NCBI GenBank assembly: GCA_025093985.1
Contig: JACAAK010000021.1
Coordinates: 172,409 to 236,408, forward strand
Direction: 5' to 3'
DNA from: Calvatia gigantea
Taxonomy: Eukaryota > Basidiomycota > Agaricomycetes > Agaricales > Lycoperdaceae
Length of the DNA: 64,000 nucleotides
Made by a program: the position numbers and the translations under genes. Positions 35,201 to 46,400 of this stretch are shown in pieces. The notes beneath the pieces are model-generated. The model did not search any database. It saw only the letters and a program-made list of their open reading frames with translations, and had not been told where the DNA came from. Each line of letters begins with the position of its first letter. Positions within the stretch are counted from its first letter, which is position 1.

Positions 35201-35546
35201 GGCCATCCATGATGTATTCAACGAACAGCTCCTGTCACCAGTGCATGAGGCAGAGTTCCCGAGTCAAAAGCTGCCTTCACCACCCAACCCAATGATCATC
35301 AACAATGAGGAAGAATATGAAGTAGAGGAGATCCGCAGATGACGAAAACGAGGAAGGGGATATCAATTCCTGGTCCACTGGAAGGGGTATAGCAATGAGG
35401 AAGATATGTGGACAGCAGAGTCCAGCCTGGAAAATGCGAAAGACACCATAAGAGATTACCAGAAAAGGCATCCAAAGGATACCCATAAAAGAGGGGGTAG
35501 AAAACACAAAAAAGCATTGAACAAGCAACCCAGACAAAGCAATTAA
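32271..35546 (+). pseudogene. pol: pol of chromovirus E, protease deleted
   Basis: It begins at the T-run in GATTTTTCT (32271-32275). The protease triad reads Asp-Leu-Gly near 32445; soon after (about 32483) roughly 267 nt present in D are missing, removing most of the protease. RT Tyr-Met-Asp-Asp is near 33150, RNase H 33590-33830, integrase about 34200-34900 and chromodomain near 35310-35470. A 1-nt frame change lies near 33850-33890, restoring the frame shifted by the deletion. Stops are mainly TGA at Arg codons. The copy cannot process its own polyprotein. Confidence 0.9.
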
Positions 35547-35552
35547 ACAAAC

Positions 35553-36536
35553 ATGCCTGCCTCCCAATCCAACTGCATTGCCATTGACTCCCTCGTCCAC
35601 TCCACTCCCACCAGAATCTCCTCCCTCCCATTTCCCGAACCAGGCAACAGCCAAGCACCTGCTCCCCAAGGAACCTGCTATAATCTTGCAAAGACACCAT
35701 CCCCAGCACAAGGCCTCCTTGAAGCCCTACTCAAGGATGTTGACAAAGCAACCAACAGCAAAATTGAGAACATCTCTGCTCAAAACTGACAATTAGTCAT
35801 AAACTGACACATCACCCTTGCTACCGCATGCATCACCTTCGCCGACATGTATGCAGGGTTCACCAACGCATCTTCTTCCACCAACCAGCACATTCCCACC
35901 ATCTTCCGAGCCCTAGACCAGTCCACCCTTACCCCCAATGAGTGAGATCGAGTCCAAGGACTCTAAAGCTGAATCGACTTAGGCCTCGAGGTCTTCAATT
36001 ACCTCAACATTGCCAATATCTTCCTCAAACTCACAGATATAGCCATGAAACTTCTCAGATGAGACAAAACAAATGAAGATCCTGACATCAACACCCTAGT
36101 GGACAGAATTCACATCACCCTCTCTGAACTACATAATGCAGTTAATCCCTCTCCACCATCCCGTGCCAATACCCCCATGGACGAAGAAGTCACGGTTTCC
36201 ATGAAGGAAGAAGTCAATGCCCTCCGACGCTTCATAAAAACCATCACCCCACCACAACTCGCATTGGTTTTTCTCCCCCCCACAAGGTTCCGCACTGTAC
36301 TACCAGGACAAGAGAAAGACCAACGCTACTGGAAATCGATAGTCAAGAACTACTGGGAGAGCTTCACCACCACTGAGTTCCCCTTCAACAGTGTCCCAGT
36401 CCCTATCTGTCAAGACGGTCGCAACCACTTGCCAGTCTTCTTCGCAAAATCCAACAGTGGAGAATTCCTTATCACATCCACCAAGAAGGCACTCGCTGCT
36501 GCCGTGGTAAATGGAGACTTTGACGAAGCTTCCTGA
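35553..36536 (+). pseudogene. ORF3 of chromovirus E, broken
   Basis: This 984 nt frame starts Met-Pro-Ala-Ser-Gln, 6 nt after pol stop TAA (35544-35546) and in frame. It is open for 78 codons, then has several stops between 35787 and 36065. The C-terminal 145 codons (36099-36536) are open and contain the Phe-Leu-Pro-Pro-x-Arg-Phe-Arg block. Confidence 0.87.
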
Positions 36537-36561
36537 GACATGAAGCCTGACTGGGGGGTAT

Positions 36562-36869
36562 TGTTGTGAACAATAGTCTATTCTCATATCAGCTCCATAC
36601 TTGTCTGCATTTCCTCCTAGCTGTGTACTTGTTTCAGTTATTCCTGCCTGTGCAATTCCCGAGCTCTGACTCATAACTACTATGCCATAGTCATTGGACG
36701 TTTCATGTAGTTATCTCCATCCATTCAACTGGATGCTCCCTTCTGTATTTAAGCATACATACATACTCCTGTATTCGGTACACTTAACCATCTGGTTCTT
36801 TCCCCTTACTTGCCCTCAAGACTTAGCCTAAGCTGCAACCTGAGGTCTTATCAGACTAAGGTCATAACA
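36562..36869 (+). repeat. 3' LTR of chromovirus E
   Basis: This 308 bp LTR is preceded by the polypurine tract TGGGGGGTAT (36552-36561) and followed by TSD GATAT. Confidence 0.93.
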
Positions 36870-38025
36870 GATATCCTAGATACAAGCTTTCTGACTCTCG
36901 AGGTAGCGCCTACTCAGAGTCTTCAGAAAAATCCTTCCCTTCTTCATTTGTGGCTTCTTCTACTCCTCAGATTTGGATTTTCTTTGGTACAGTGCAGGCT
37001 TTGGCTATGTGTCCCCTTTTTCCGCAGTTGTAGCATATTAATCCCTTGGGTTTTTTGCAGTCCTTGGCAATGTGGCTGAAAATGCCACAGTTGTAGCACT
37101 TCAGTTCTCCTTTGTCATTAAAGACGTGATGCCTGCTTCCTATCTCCATGGGCTCTCCCATTCCTCCATAGGTGGTGCCAGTGTTCATTTTCCTGTCTCC
37201 TTGGTATTTGGATGCCTCATATCCTTGTCCGATGGACAATATGGCTTCTTTCCATTCTACATATGTGTCCGGCCTGGCTGAGGGTGGATAGCCTGTGATC
37301 ATATGTATGATGTCTTGTTGGGCATTCTTCCTAAGTAGGAACATAGTGTGCTTGCTGTCAGTCTTGGCCTTGCTTTTCAGCACCTCGAATTCAATTAAGT
37401 AGTCGGCGGTGTTTTGGTTTCCTTGTTTGAATTTTTCAATCTGCCATTCAGCTTTGCTGTTTGAGGCGTTGTCTGAGAAGATTCTTCTAGATTCCTCGGA
37501 GAAGACCTTCCAGTCCACTGAATCCTCAGATTCTAGAATGGCTGGTGCTCTCATAGCTGTATATGCTCCTGCAGTTCCTCCTCACAGTCTGGCTAGAACT
37601 GCTATGGCTTTATCATCTGCCAAAACTATCTTGTTGAATTTCATGAAGAGCGTCATTGCTCTCCACCAGTCGTCGAACTTGGTGTGGGTGCCGTCAAAAA
37701 AACCCGGGTCTGGCACTAGGCCTTTCCCACTGGACATTATTACGGGTGTTACTGAGTTGTCAGTCATATTGGGGTCGGTTTCTGATTCTGTTTCATCTGA
37801 ACTTGATTCGTCTGATTTCTCCTGGTGTACTATCTCTTCCTCTGCTAGGTCGAGTTCGTTTAGAAGCTCTGATAACACTTCTTCTTCTACTGGGTTTGCT
37901 CCAGGTTTGTCGTGTGTTCCTTCAGGTACTTCGGGGTTCCCTGTTTCTTCTTTGTCTGATGTTTCTGATTCGTTGTCAGTGACTTCGAGGTTTGGTTCTC
38001 TATATTTGTCCGGGTTTGAGCTCAT
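36870..38025 (-). pseudogene. gag: gag of chromovirus D and first codons of its pol
   Basis: Gag runs 38025 to 36910 (1116 nt) with a stop (TGA) near 37580, where relatives have Arg. Knuckles lie at about 37055-37100 and 36990-37035. The pol frame starts at the A-run 36927-36931 (T-run on the coding strand) and reaches 36870, where E is inserted. Confidence 0.88.
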
Positions 38026-38104
38026 ATACTAGCTCCTGGTTTACTTCTGTTCAGGCCTGTTTCAGCCTACTCCTTGCAAGGTGAGGTGGGGATGCTTAAC
38101 CAAA

Positions 38105-38410
38105 TGTTGTGACCTTAGTCTGAGTTAACCTCAGGTTGCAGCTTAGGCTAAGACTTGAGGGCGAGTAAGGGGAGAGGAACTAAGTGGTTAAGTATACCAA
38201 ATACAGGAGTATGTATGTATGCTTAAATACAGAAGGAATATCCAGTTGAATGGATGGAGTTAACTACTGAAACATCCGATGACTATGGCATAGTAGTTAT
38301 GAGTCAGGACTCGGAGATCGCGCAGGCAGGAATAGCTGAAACAGGTACATAGGAGATTGGAATGCAGACAGAGTAAGAAGCATGATATGATCAGTGAAAA
38401 GTTCACAACA
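38105..38410 (-). repeat. 5' LTR of chromovirus D
   Basis: This 306 bp LTR has the primer site complement (GCTTAACCAAA) at 38094-38104 directly next to it on the gag side. TSD CAGAT follows at 38411. Confidence 0.9.
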
Positions 38411-39246
38411 CAGATGCTTTATATCCTTGTCTGATGGTGAGGATGGCTTCTGTCCACTCTGTATAGGTGTCTGGCCTGGTGCTGGGTAGGTAGTCCATAA
38501 TAGTGTGGATAATGTCCTATCTGGCATTCTTTTTGAGCAGGAACATAGCATGTTTGCTGTCTGTTTTCACCTTGCTTTTTAGGACTTTGAATTTAATCAG
38601 GTAGTCAGTGGTGTTCTTGTTGCCCTGCTTGAGCTTCTTAATTTGCCATTCAGCCTTACTGTTTGAGGCATTGTTGGAGAACATTTTCCTGAAATCTTCA
38701 GAGAATACCTTTCAATCTACTGAATCTTCTCCATCTAAGATTTATGGGGTCTTCATGGCTGCATAGGCTCCTGCTGTTTCTCCTCGCAGCCTGGCTAGAA
38801 CTGCTATGGCCTTGTTGTCTGCTGAGGTTATTTTGTTAAATTTTATGAAGAGCATCATTGCTCTCCACCAATCATCAAATTTGGTGTGGGTACCATTAAA
38901 GAATCCAGGGTCTGGCACTAAGCCTTTCCCACTGGGTGTTGCTATGGATGCTATGGCATTGTTGGTCATATCTGGTTCCAAATTGGTACTTAAGTCTGTT
39001 TTGGTTTCATTTGAACTTGATTTGTCTGATTTCTCCTGTTCTTGTTAACTCTTCTTCTACTAAGTCGAGTTTGTTTAGAAGTTCTGATAACACTTCTTCT
39101 TCTCCTGGCTGGTTTGCTCTAGTTTCATCATGTGTTCATTCTTCAGGTGCTTCAGGGTTCCCTGTCTCTTCCTTATCTGATGTTTTTGACTCATCATCTG
39201 TAACTTTGAGGTTTGGCTCTCTGTATTTGTCTGGGTTTGAGCTCAT
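38411..39246 (-). pseudogene. gag: gag of chromovirus C, N-terminal part
   Basis: It starts at ATG 39246 on the minus strand (Met-Ser-Ser-Asn-Pro-Asp) and has the acidic leader and capsid-like block. Stops and frame changes lie near 39130, 39045 and 38750. It continues at 25987 after chromovirus D. Confidence 0.85.
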
Positions 39247-39328
39247 ATACTAGCTCCTTTGTTGTTATTTGTACAGGCCTGTTTCAGCCTACTCCTTTTG
39301 CAAGGTGAGGTGAGGATGCTTAACCAAA

Positions 39329-39634
39329 TGTTATGACCTTAGTCTGAGTAAACCCCAGGTTGCAACTTAGGCTAAGACTTGAGGGCAAGTAAGGGAATGA
39401 GAATGAGGTGGTTAAGTGTACCAAATATAGGAGAGTGTATGTACACTTAAATAAGAAGGAACATCCAGTTGAATAGATAGAGTTAACTATGTGAAACATC
39501 CAATGACAATAGTGTGGTAGTTATATAAGTCAATACTCAGAGATTGCTGAGATGTTAATAGCTGAAACAGGTACTGGGCGAGACTAGGTGCAGACAAGTA
39601 CAGAGGTGAGATGGAGCTGGCAGAAATCACAATA
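39329..39634 (-). repeat. 5' LTR of chromovirus C
   Basis: This 306 bp LTR ends ATA where ACA is expected (transition), followed by TSD CTAGG (39635-39639). The primer site complement lies at 39318-39328. Confidence 0.9.
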
Positions 39635-39639
39635 CTAGG

Positions 39640-42003
39640 CAACACAAAGGAACAGCTGAAAGAGTGAACTATATGATTCCTAGAATGAGCAAGTCAATAC
39701 AACCTGTGTTTTAAACAAACCAAGTGCATATTCAATGCAGAAGAGATCCCAATGCTAGGTGTTAAAGTGGGACATGGGCAAATTGAGATGGAAGAGGGAA
39801 AAGTCAAGTCAGTATGAGACTGGCCCAAACCCAAGAACACCAAAGGGGTAGAATGGTTCCTAGGCTTTGCCAACTACTACCAGCACTTCATCAAGGACTT
39901 CAGCAAAATTGTGGGACTACTGAACAAGCTAAAGGGAGCAGCCATATGGAAATAGAGCACAAAATACCAGTTAGCATTTAATGAGCTGAAGAGACACATC
40001 ACTGAGGAACCTACCTTAACCCTGCCATAGGACAAGGTCAATTCTGAGTGGAAGTCAATGCGTTGGATTATGCACTGGGAGGTGTGCTATCACAATTGCA
40101 GGAAAACAAATGGCATTCAATTACATTCACATTATGAACACTTTCACTAGTGAAACACAACTATGAAATCTACAATAAGGAATTACTGGCCATTGTCCAT
40201 GCCCTCAAAGAATGGAGACACTATCTACTGAACACTGAAGAAAGGTTTGAAATATGAATCAACCATGAAAACCTAAAATATTACAGGGAACCACAAAAAC
40301 TGAATGGATGACAGGCCTGATGGTACCTACATCTGCAAGACTATGCCTTCATCTTACAACACATACCAGGAAAGACCAATACAAAAGCTGACCTGTTGTC
40401 ACAGGTATACTAAGTACCAGAGGATGGAGAGGACAAACTAGTCACTATAATTAGAGAAAACTGGCTACAAACCAAAAGCACAAATAATATAGTGCTACTA
40501 TGAGCAGAGTTGTTCCTGGAACCAGCACTCCTAGAAAGAATATGAAGAAACCCTCAGTGTGAGATATTAGTCACCACCCAACTACAGAAGGAGAACTCAA
40601 TTCTTACTGAGGAGGACAGAGCAGTTTACAATGGAAATAGCATATACATACCACTGGACCCAAAATTATGAGAGGAAGTCTTACAACAATACTATGATGT
40701 GCCAGATGTGGGATACCCAAGACAACACAGGATGATGGAACTAATCACTCAAGACTATTGGTGGCCAACTGTGTGAAGGGATGTAAAGAAATACGTTTGA
40801 GGCTGCCAGATATGCCAGAGAAACAAACTAAGGACAGCCCTACTCAAGTTGCCACTATACCTCCTTCCTATACCAAGTGGACCATGGGAGGAAATCAGTA
40901 TTGACATAATTGGACCTCTGCCAGAATCAAAAGGAAAAGACATAATACTGGTCATTGTCAACCAATTCACAAAAATAATACAGCTCATAGCAATGACAAC
41001 AGATGTCTCATCTAAAGATGTTGCATGAATTTATCACAATGAAATATGGAAGCTGCATGGACTGCCAAGAAAGGTGCTCAGCAACCAAGGACCATACTTC
41101 ACATCAGAATTCACCAAAGAGCTGTTCAAAGGACTTGGCATAGAATGCAATCTGTCAACGGCATACCACCTCCAAACTGATAAGCAGACTGAATGTATCA
41201 ACAGAGAAGTAGAAAGCTACATCTGTCTGTACTGCAACTATGACCAGGACAACTGGGCTGAATGGCTTCTGATAGTGGAATTCCACTATAATGACAAGCA
41301 ACATAGGGGAACAGGAGAAACACTGTTTTTCCTAAACTACAGAAGACACCCATGGAAAGGGAAGAATGGCAGAATGGCAAACAACCCTATGGCAATGGAG
41401 TTCCTGAAACACCTACAGACTGCCCGAGACAATGCCTTATCAGCACTATGGTTATATCAGAAAAAGATGGTACAACAACATGACAATAGCAGGCTCCATA
41501 CCAGGGCATATCCAAACAGAGATAGAGTATGGCTTGAGAACATGAATATCCATACCAATCAAAAGTTGAAGAAGCTAGGCCAGAAATAGTATGGACCTTT
41601 CCAAATTAGGGAAAAGATAGGAGAAGTGGCATACTGGCTTGACCTACCAGATGGATGGGCCATCCACAATGTCTTTAATGAGCAACTGCTGATACCAGCA
41701 CAACTGACAGAGTTCCTGAGCCAGAAAGAACCACCAGCACCAGACCTGGTTATTATTAACAATGAAGAAGAGTATGAGGTCAAAGAAATCCAAGGGCACT
41801 GGAAGTGCAGAAAGGAGTATCAATTCCTGGTGCACTAGAAGGGGTATAGCAATAAAGAAGATATATGGACTGTGGAGTCCAACTTAGGAAACATGAGAGA
41901 GGCCATACAGGATTACCTAAACAGGCATCTGGAGGATACCTATAAAAAGGGGGGCAGAAAACCTAGAAAACCCAAAAAGCCACACAACAACCCAACTAGT
42001 TAA
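39640..42003 (+). pseudogene. pol: pol of chromovirus B, RT C-terminus to chromodomain
   Basis: This continues the RT cut at 20846. RNase H lies near 40040-40290, the integrase zinc region near 40680-40820, the DDE core about 40890-41220 (open 41074-41589) and the chromodomain near 41760-41910. It ends at TAA (42001-42003), 6 nt before ORF3. Many stops are present, TGA and TAG. Confidence 0.88.
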
Positions 42004-42009
42004 ACAAAC

Positions 42010-42936
42010 ATGCCTGCCTCTCAATCCAGCCACATTACCATTACCTCCCTCATTCACCCCAATTCCACCAGAATCTCATCTGTGCCCCTTCTTACCCCAG
42101 GAAACAACAAAGCTCCTACTCCAAGCAGCACCTGTTTCAACATGGCCACAATTCTGTCCCCAGCCCAGGAGCTCCTCAAAGACCTGCTCAATGATGTTAA
42201 CAATACCACCAACAAAGTACTGGCCACCACCACTGTCCAAAACCAGAGACTAAATACCAACTGTCTCATCACACTTGCCACCACTTATATCATCTTTGCA
42301 GACATGTATGCTGGTTTCAAAAATGCCTCAGCATTGACCAGCCAACACATCCCCACCATTTTCCATGCACTTAGTCAATCCTCACTTACCCTAACCAAAC
42401 AAACCCATGTTGATGGTTTGTACAGCAGAATTGATCTCACTATCAAAGTATTCAAAGGTATCAACATTGCTGAAATCTTTCTAGAGCTAGGAAACATCAC
42501 CTCCAACCTGCTCAGCAGGAACACTACCCCTGATGACTCCAGCACCAAAGAACTCATCAACAGAATTCACAATACTCTCAAGGAGCTATGTGACACTGTC
42601 AGACCCCCACCTATCTCCAGTGTCCAAGTTGGTACCCCCATGGACGAAGAAGCCAGTCTTGATGAAGGAAGAAGTTAATATCCTATAACACTTCATTAAA
42701 ACCATCACCCTACCACAGATAGTTTTGGTTTTTCAGCCACCCACTTGCTACTGTACTGTACTACCCAGCCAAGAATATGACCCATACTACTGGAACTCAA
42801 TAGTCAAAAGCTACTGGGAGAACTCCACAGTTACTGAGTTCCCATACAAAAGAGTTCCAGTCCCTATCCATCAAGACAGCCAAAGCCACTTATCCATCTT
42901 CTTCATGTAGTCCAATAGTGGAAGATACCTCATTGG
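42010..42936 (+). pseudogene. ORF3 of chromovirus B, main part
   Basis: It starts Met-Pro-Ala-Ser-Gln in frame with pol. It is open for 222 codons, then broken by a frame change near 42650-42680 and by a TAG near 42908. Copia-3 splits it in the Tyr-Leu-Ile-Gly codons at 42936 (TSD ATTGG); the last codons are at 49712-49778. Although much of the protein differs from F, the Ile-Thr-Leu-Ala-Thr block, the Asp-Met-Tyr-Ala-Gly-Phe block and Ala/Glu-Ile-Phe-Leu-Glu-Leu are kept. Confidence 0.88.
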
Positions 42937-43480
42937 TGTTGAGAGAATGAGTAGACATCCCAATATAATTCACACTACCTAAGCATGTAGGTGTCAGCAG
43001 TGGAGGGTAGTTGTATTCATCCGGGAGACGGTCCAGTAGGAGAGGTGCATGGTAGCGGACATAGTCCTGCTTATACCAGCATACTCAGAGAGTCTTGAGG
43101 AGAGGGGAAGCGATGCTTATAGAAGCTAGCGTAGAGAGGAAAAGACATAGTGTCTTATGCCAAAGGGTGTACCCAAAAGGGCCTATATACAACAATGCTA
43201 CATAGGGTATATATACTAATATCCCTGGTCTGTGCACTCTAAACCCTTATACAGGTGAGGTCTAACTACCAGTAGCATAATTGGAGCATACTGTGTATGA
43301 CACATGTACTAGAAGGTTCCATGCAGAGGGTATAACCGACTACCAGAAGGGTAGTACAACTACTGCATACATAGTCCATGATGGTCCATTATTATCAACC
43401 CTCTAAAGGTGAAATACTCGAACCCTGTTTCAGCTATAAATAGACTGAACCAACGTAGTGGTACAGAGTGAGATTTAACA
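42937..43480 (-). repeat. 3' LTR of copia-3
   Basis: This 544 bp LTR is related to the copia-2 LTR at both ends (TGTTGAGA start and the TATAAATAGA...AACA end). On the minus strand the purine tract GTGAGGAGGAG (43481-43491) abuts it. Confidence 0.92.
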
Positions 43481-46400
43481 CTCCTCCTCACTTGAAGGGG
43501 GGAAGATTAACGCTTCAATAATCTAGTGGTATTGAAACCAAGCTTAGACATTGGAATCTTCAACAAAAGAGCGGCAAAGCTGAACATCAAATGTCGGAGT
43601 CATCAATGATCATGCAGATTTAACCAGCTTTTGAAAGTTGGAAAAGAAAGCCTGTAGTGGAGAGGAATTGATGCTAGCATTTGCTATGATGGCCATAAAG
43701 GACGCAACAACAATTGCTTTGAGCTATCAAATGTCCTTTAACTCAACTTTAAACTCCCACAACTAACTCGCTGTGACTTTTGTCTAAGAGTAGGAGTAGG
43801 AAAGCCTAAAAAGGCTCCTCCAGAAATTGTAAACAGCAATTCTTTCGAAGCGTTTAACAAATCTGTTTTTCCATGTAAGTGCGAAATACAGAAACCATTT
43901 TGCTGATGCAAAATCCTAAGTGATAAATCACTGGTTGCTAATCCAGCGTGCGATTATTGTGAGATCAGGAAAGCGGCAATACTAAGCCAGCATAACTGAG
44001 GCCGTCACTTTGCGGTTATGTAGATCAATCAGCCGCGGCAGTCCTATGAGCCAGCAGAGCGATGATGCTACAAGCCTTGTTCTAATTTACCTTGAACAAA
44101 TTCCAATTTAATGGATTCACAAATAGAAGTGGTCTCATGCAATTTTCCTCCATGCAAAAGGCATTTCGGCTGATGCAGATTAAGGATTTAGTCCCAAGGA
44201 ATGCATACACACTTTTTGTTCTTTCCCATCAACTCCGAAAAGGAGGGAGGAACAATTAAGTCCCTTGTTTGTTTTTCCATACAACTCCGAAGAGGTGGAA
44301 GGATCTTGAAATTGACCCTGTATATTTTTCCAGACTCTCGATTTGAGGTGGATGGATAAATTCCATGTAGATGTTTTACCGTAGACTCACGAAGAGGTGG
44401 AAGGTTACATTTAAAACCTATGAAGTTTTTCCTCAATCTCGTGAAAGAGAGAAAGGATCATTAGACCCTATTTTATTTTTATCTTGCAAAAGGAATAAGT
44501 TCCTGCCATATTTTTACAGTTGACTCTTGAATGAGTATGAAGGAATACATTCCTGATTTATTTTATCCAACAACTCATGAGAGGTGGAAAGGTAAAAGCA
44601 TAAACCTTATAATATTTTTTCCTACAACTCATTAGAGGAGAAAGGAATAATTTCCTAATGTTATTTTTGCCTAAGATGCTCGTCTTGAGACGTCGGCAGG
44701 GATAACTCCCCATTTGTTTTATCAGCAACTTGTAAGAGGCGATAGAAACAATTGAAAGTCCTATGAATATATTTTTCCAGCGACTGTGGTGGAAAGGAAT
44801 ATTTCTAAACCTGATGTTTTTATCCAAGCGTCTTCATATGAAGGCAGAAAGGAATATCATATCCTTTATATTTTCCCATCAACTCCGAAGAGGAGGGCTC
44901 GCAATGATGTAGGAATCAGTATCATGTTGCGGCAATTGCTCAAGCCAGCTAGTTGCAAGGCTGTTAGACTTTATTGCCAAAGCGAGGTTGACGAAGTAGT
45001 CTTGGAAAATGCGGATAAAATCCAGCGTAATTGCATGAAGGCAGATTGAAATCCAGCTCAATCAAAGATTGGAGATTCCTTCCACGTAACACATATAGTG
45101 CTTGTCTGGTGTCGTTCAAACTCTCTTCTTATCTAGTAAGCTGAAGCCCATCAGATTATTCCAGTGTATCTTCTCATCCAGTCTGCAAAAGCAGTTTTGT
45201 CATCAATGCTAAGCATTTCTCACATGCACGGATAACTGGAGAATTGAATCACAAAAGCAATGCCCTCAACTTATTGAAGTTCCTTTGCTGTTAAGCACAG
45301 GATAAGGTGGTCATCAGATTTGGAGTAAGAATACTGTATCCATTGTTCTCCTCCATGCTTTTCAGCATGTTAAGTTTCCTAATACATGTTACTCAATCGT
45401 ATCGCTTTTTAGGGCTTAGAGAGTGTTTATCATGTTACGAACCACTACAGCGCACATCAATTAAGACGGACCAGCGAAGTGTATCCATTGAAGGCTTTAA
45501 TCGTATGCAGTTATTCACCAGCAATTAAGAACTTGTTTTACTGTACTCCTTCCTCAGCAACGAGTATTTTGATTTAAATGTCAATGCACATTGTTAATGG
45601 CAGATCATTATCAATGCAATTCCAGAAATAAAAGAATTTTCTCACAAGTTTGTTAAGCTATGCGAGGCGAAAGCTCATATGGAGGTATAACCATCACATA
45701 TTTTTAGGATGATTTATCCGAGCTGTTGCGCTTTTCTGGTAGACGCTAGCGTGAATGTGTAGCAAGTCTTATGCTTGTCTAACTTTAGTCAGTGAGTCCA
45801 AATGAGTTCTTCTTGAAATTGAACACCTAATCCATTATAGTCTACCTGTAGGTGACCTGCATAATAAACAGTGCGGTCTTTCCTAGTTAGGTTCAATTGT
45901 GCAATGCATTATCAACCAGCATTTTATTCTATAACTCCTCCACAATGGTCGTTCCACATCAGTGGTGACACAGAAGTGTGGTGTGTCAAAAGCGGTAAAT
46001 ATCCTTTAAAGAATGCGCATATTATGCATCAAATTGGCAAATATGTCAGCGTAAGACATAGGATATGATAGGCAGAAATTTCTCAAATGGAAATGGAAAG
46101 GAATCAGGAGGTGATTGTGGAATGTAATGGAATATATCCTATGACATCAAAAGATGGCGGATAAAGAAGTATAGCTATCTCTTGCTTCATGCAGGTTTTG
46201 CTCTCTTCTTTGCAAATGAACTGGTTTACTGCTATCCAGTTACTGAATCATGACATTTTAAGGGTATATTCCCTCATCAAGTAAGGCATCCAAATATGGA
46301 TTGTTTGTAGAATGTTAAGCCTTCCTGTGTGCCACTTGAACTTGAAAGTTCTCATTGATCAAATGATCAAGGTATGTTACATCTCGAATAAGTGATCATG

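Larger units (their letters stand above)
30790..36869 (+). mobile_element. Chromovirus E, innermost element of the nest
   Basis: The TSD is GATAT (30785-30789 and 36870-36874); LTRs are 308 bp each and differ by a few transitions. At 6080 bp it is about 300 bp shorter than its relatives because most of the protease is deleted near 32483. It sits at the sixth level: gypsy-2, copia-2, B, C, D, E. Confidence 0.95.
25988..38410 (-). mobile_element. Chromovirus D, full-length, split by E
   Basis: The TSD is CAGAT (25983-25987 and 38411-38415); LTRs are 305 and 306 bp. With E removed the length is 6338 bp. It is inserted in C's gag in the same orientation. D and E are close relatives. Confidence 0.94.
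20847..39634 (-). mobile_element. Chromovirus C, full-length, split by D
   Basis: The TSD is CTAGG (20842-20846 and 39635-39639). The left LTR is 300 bp and the right 306 bp. With D removed the length is 6360 bp. It is inserted in B's RT gene right after the catalytic box, on the opposite strand. It is CpG-poor and broken in all frames. Confidence 0.94.

Noticed and set aside
44211..44905. CRISPR array
   Set aside because: Units are diverged along their whole length, spacing is irregular and there are no unique spacers; the setting is a eukaryotic retroelement.
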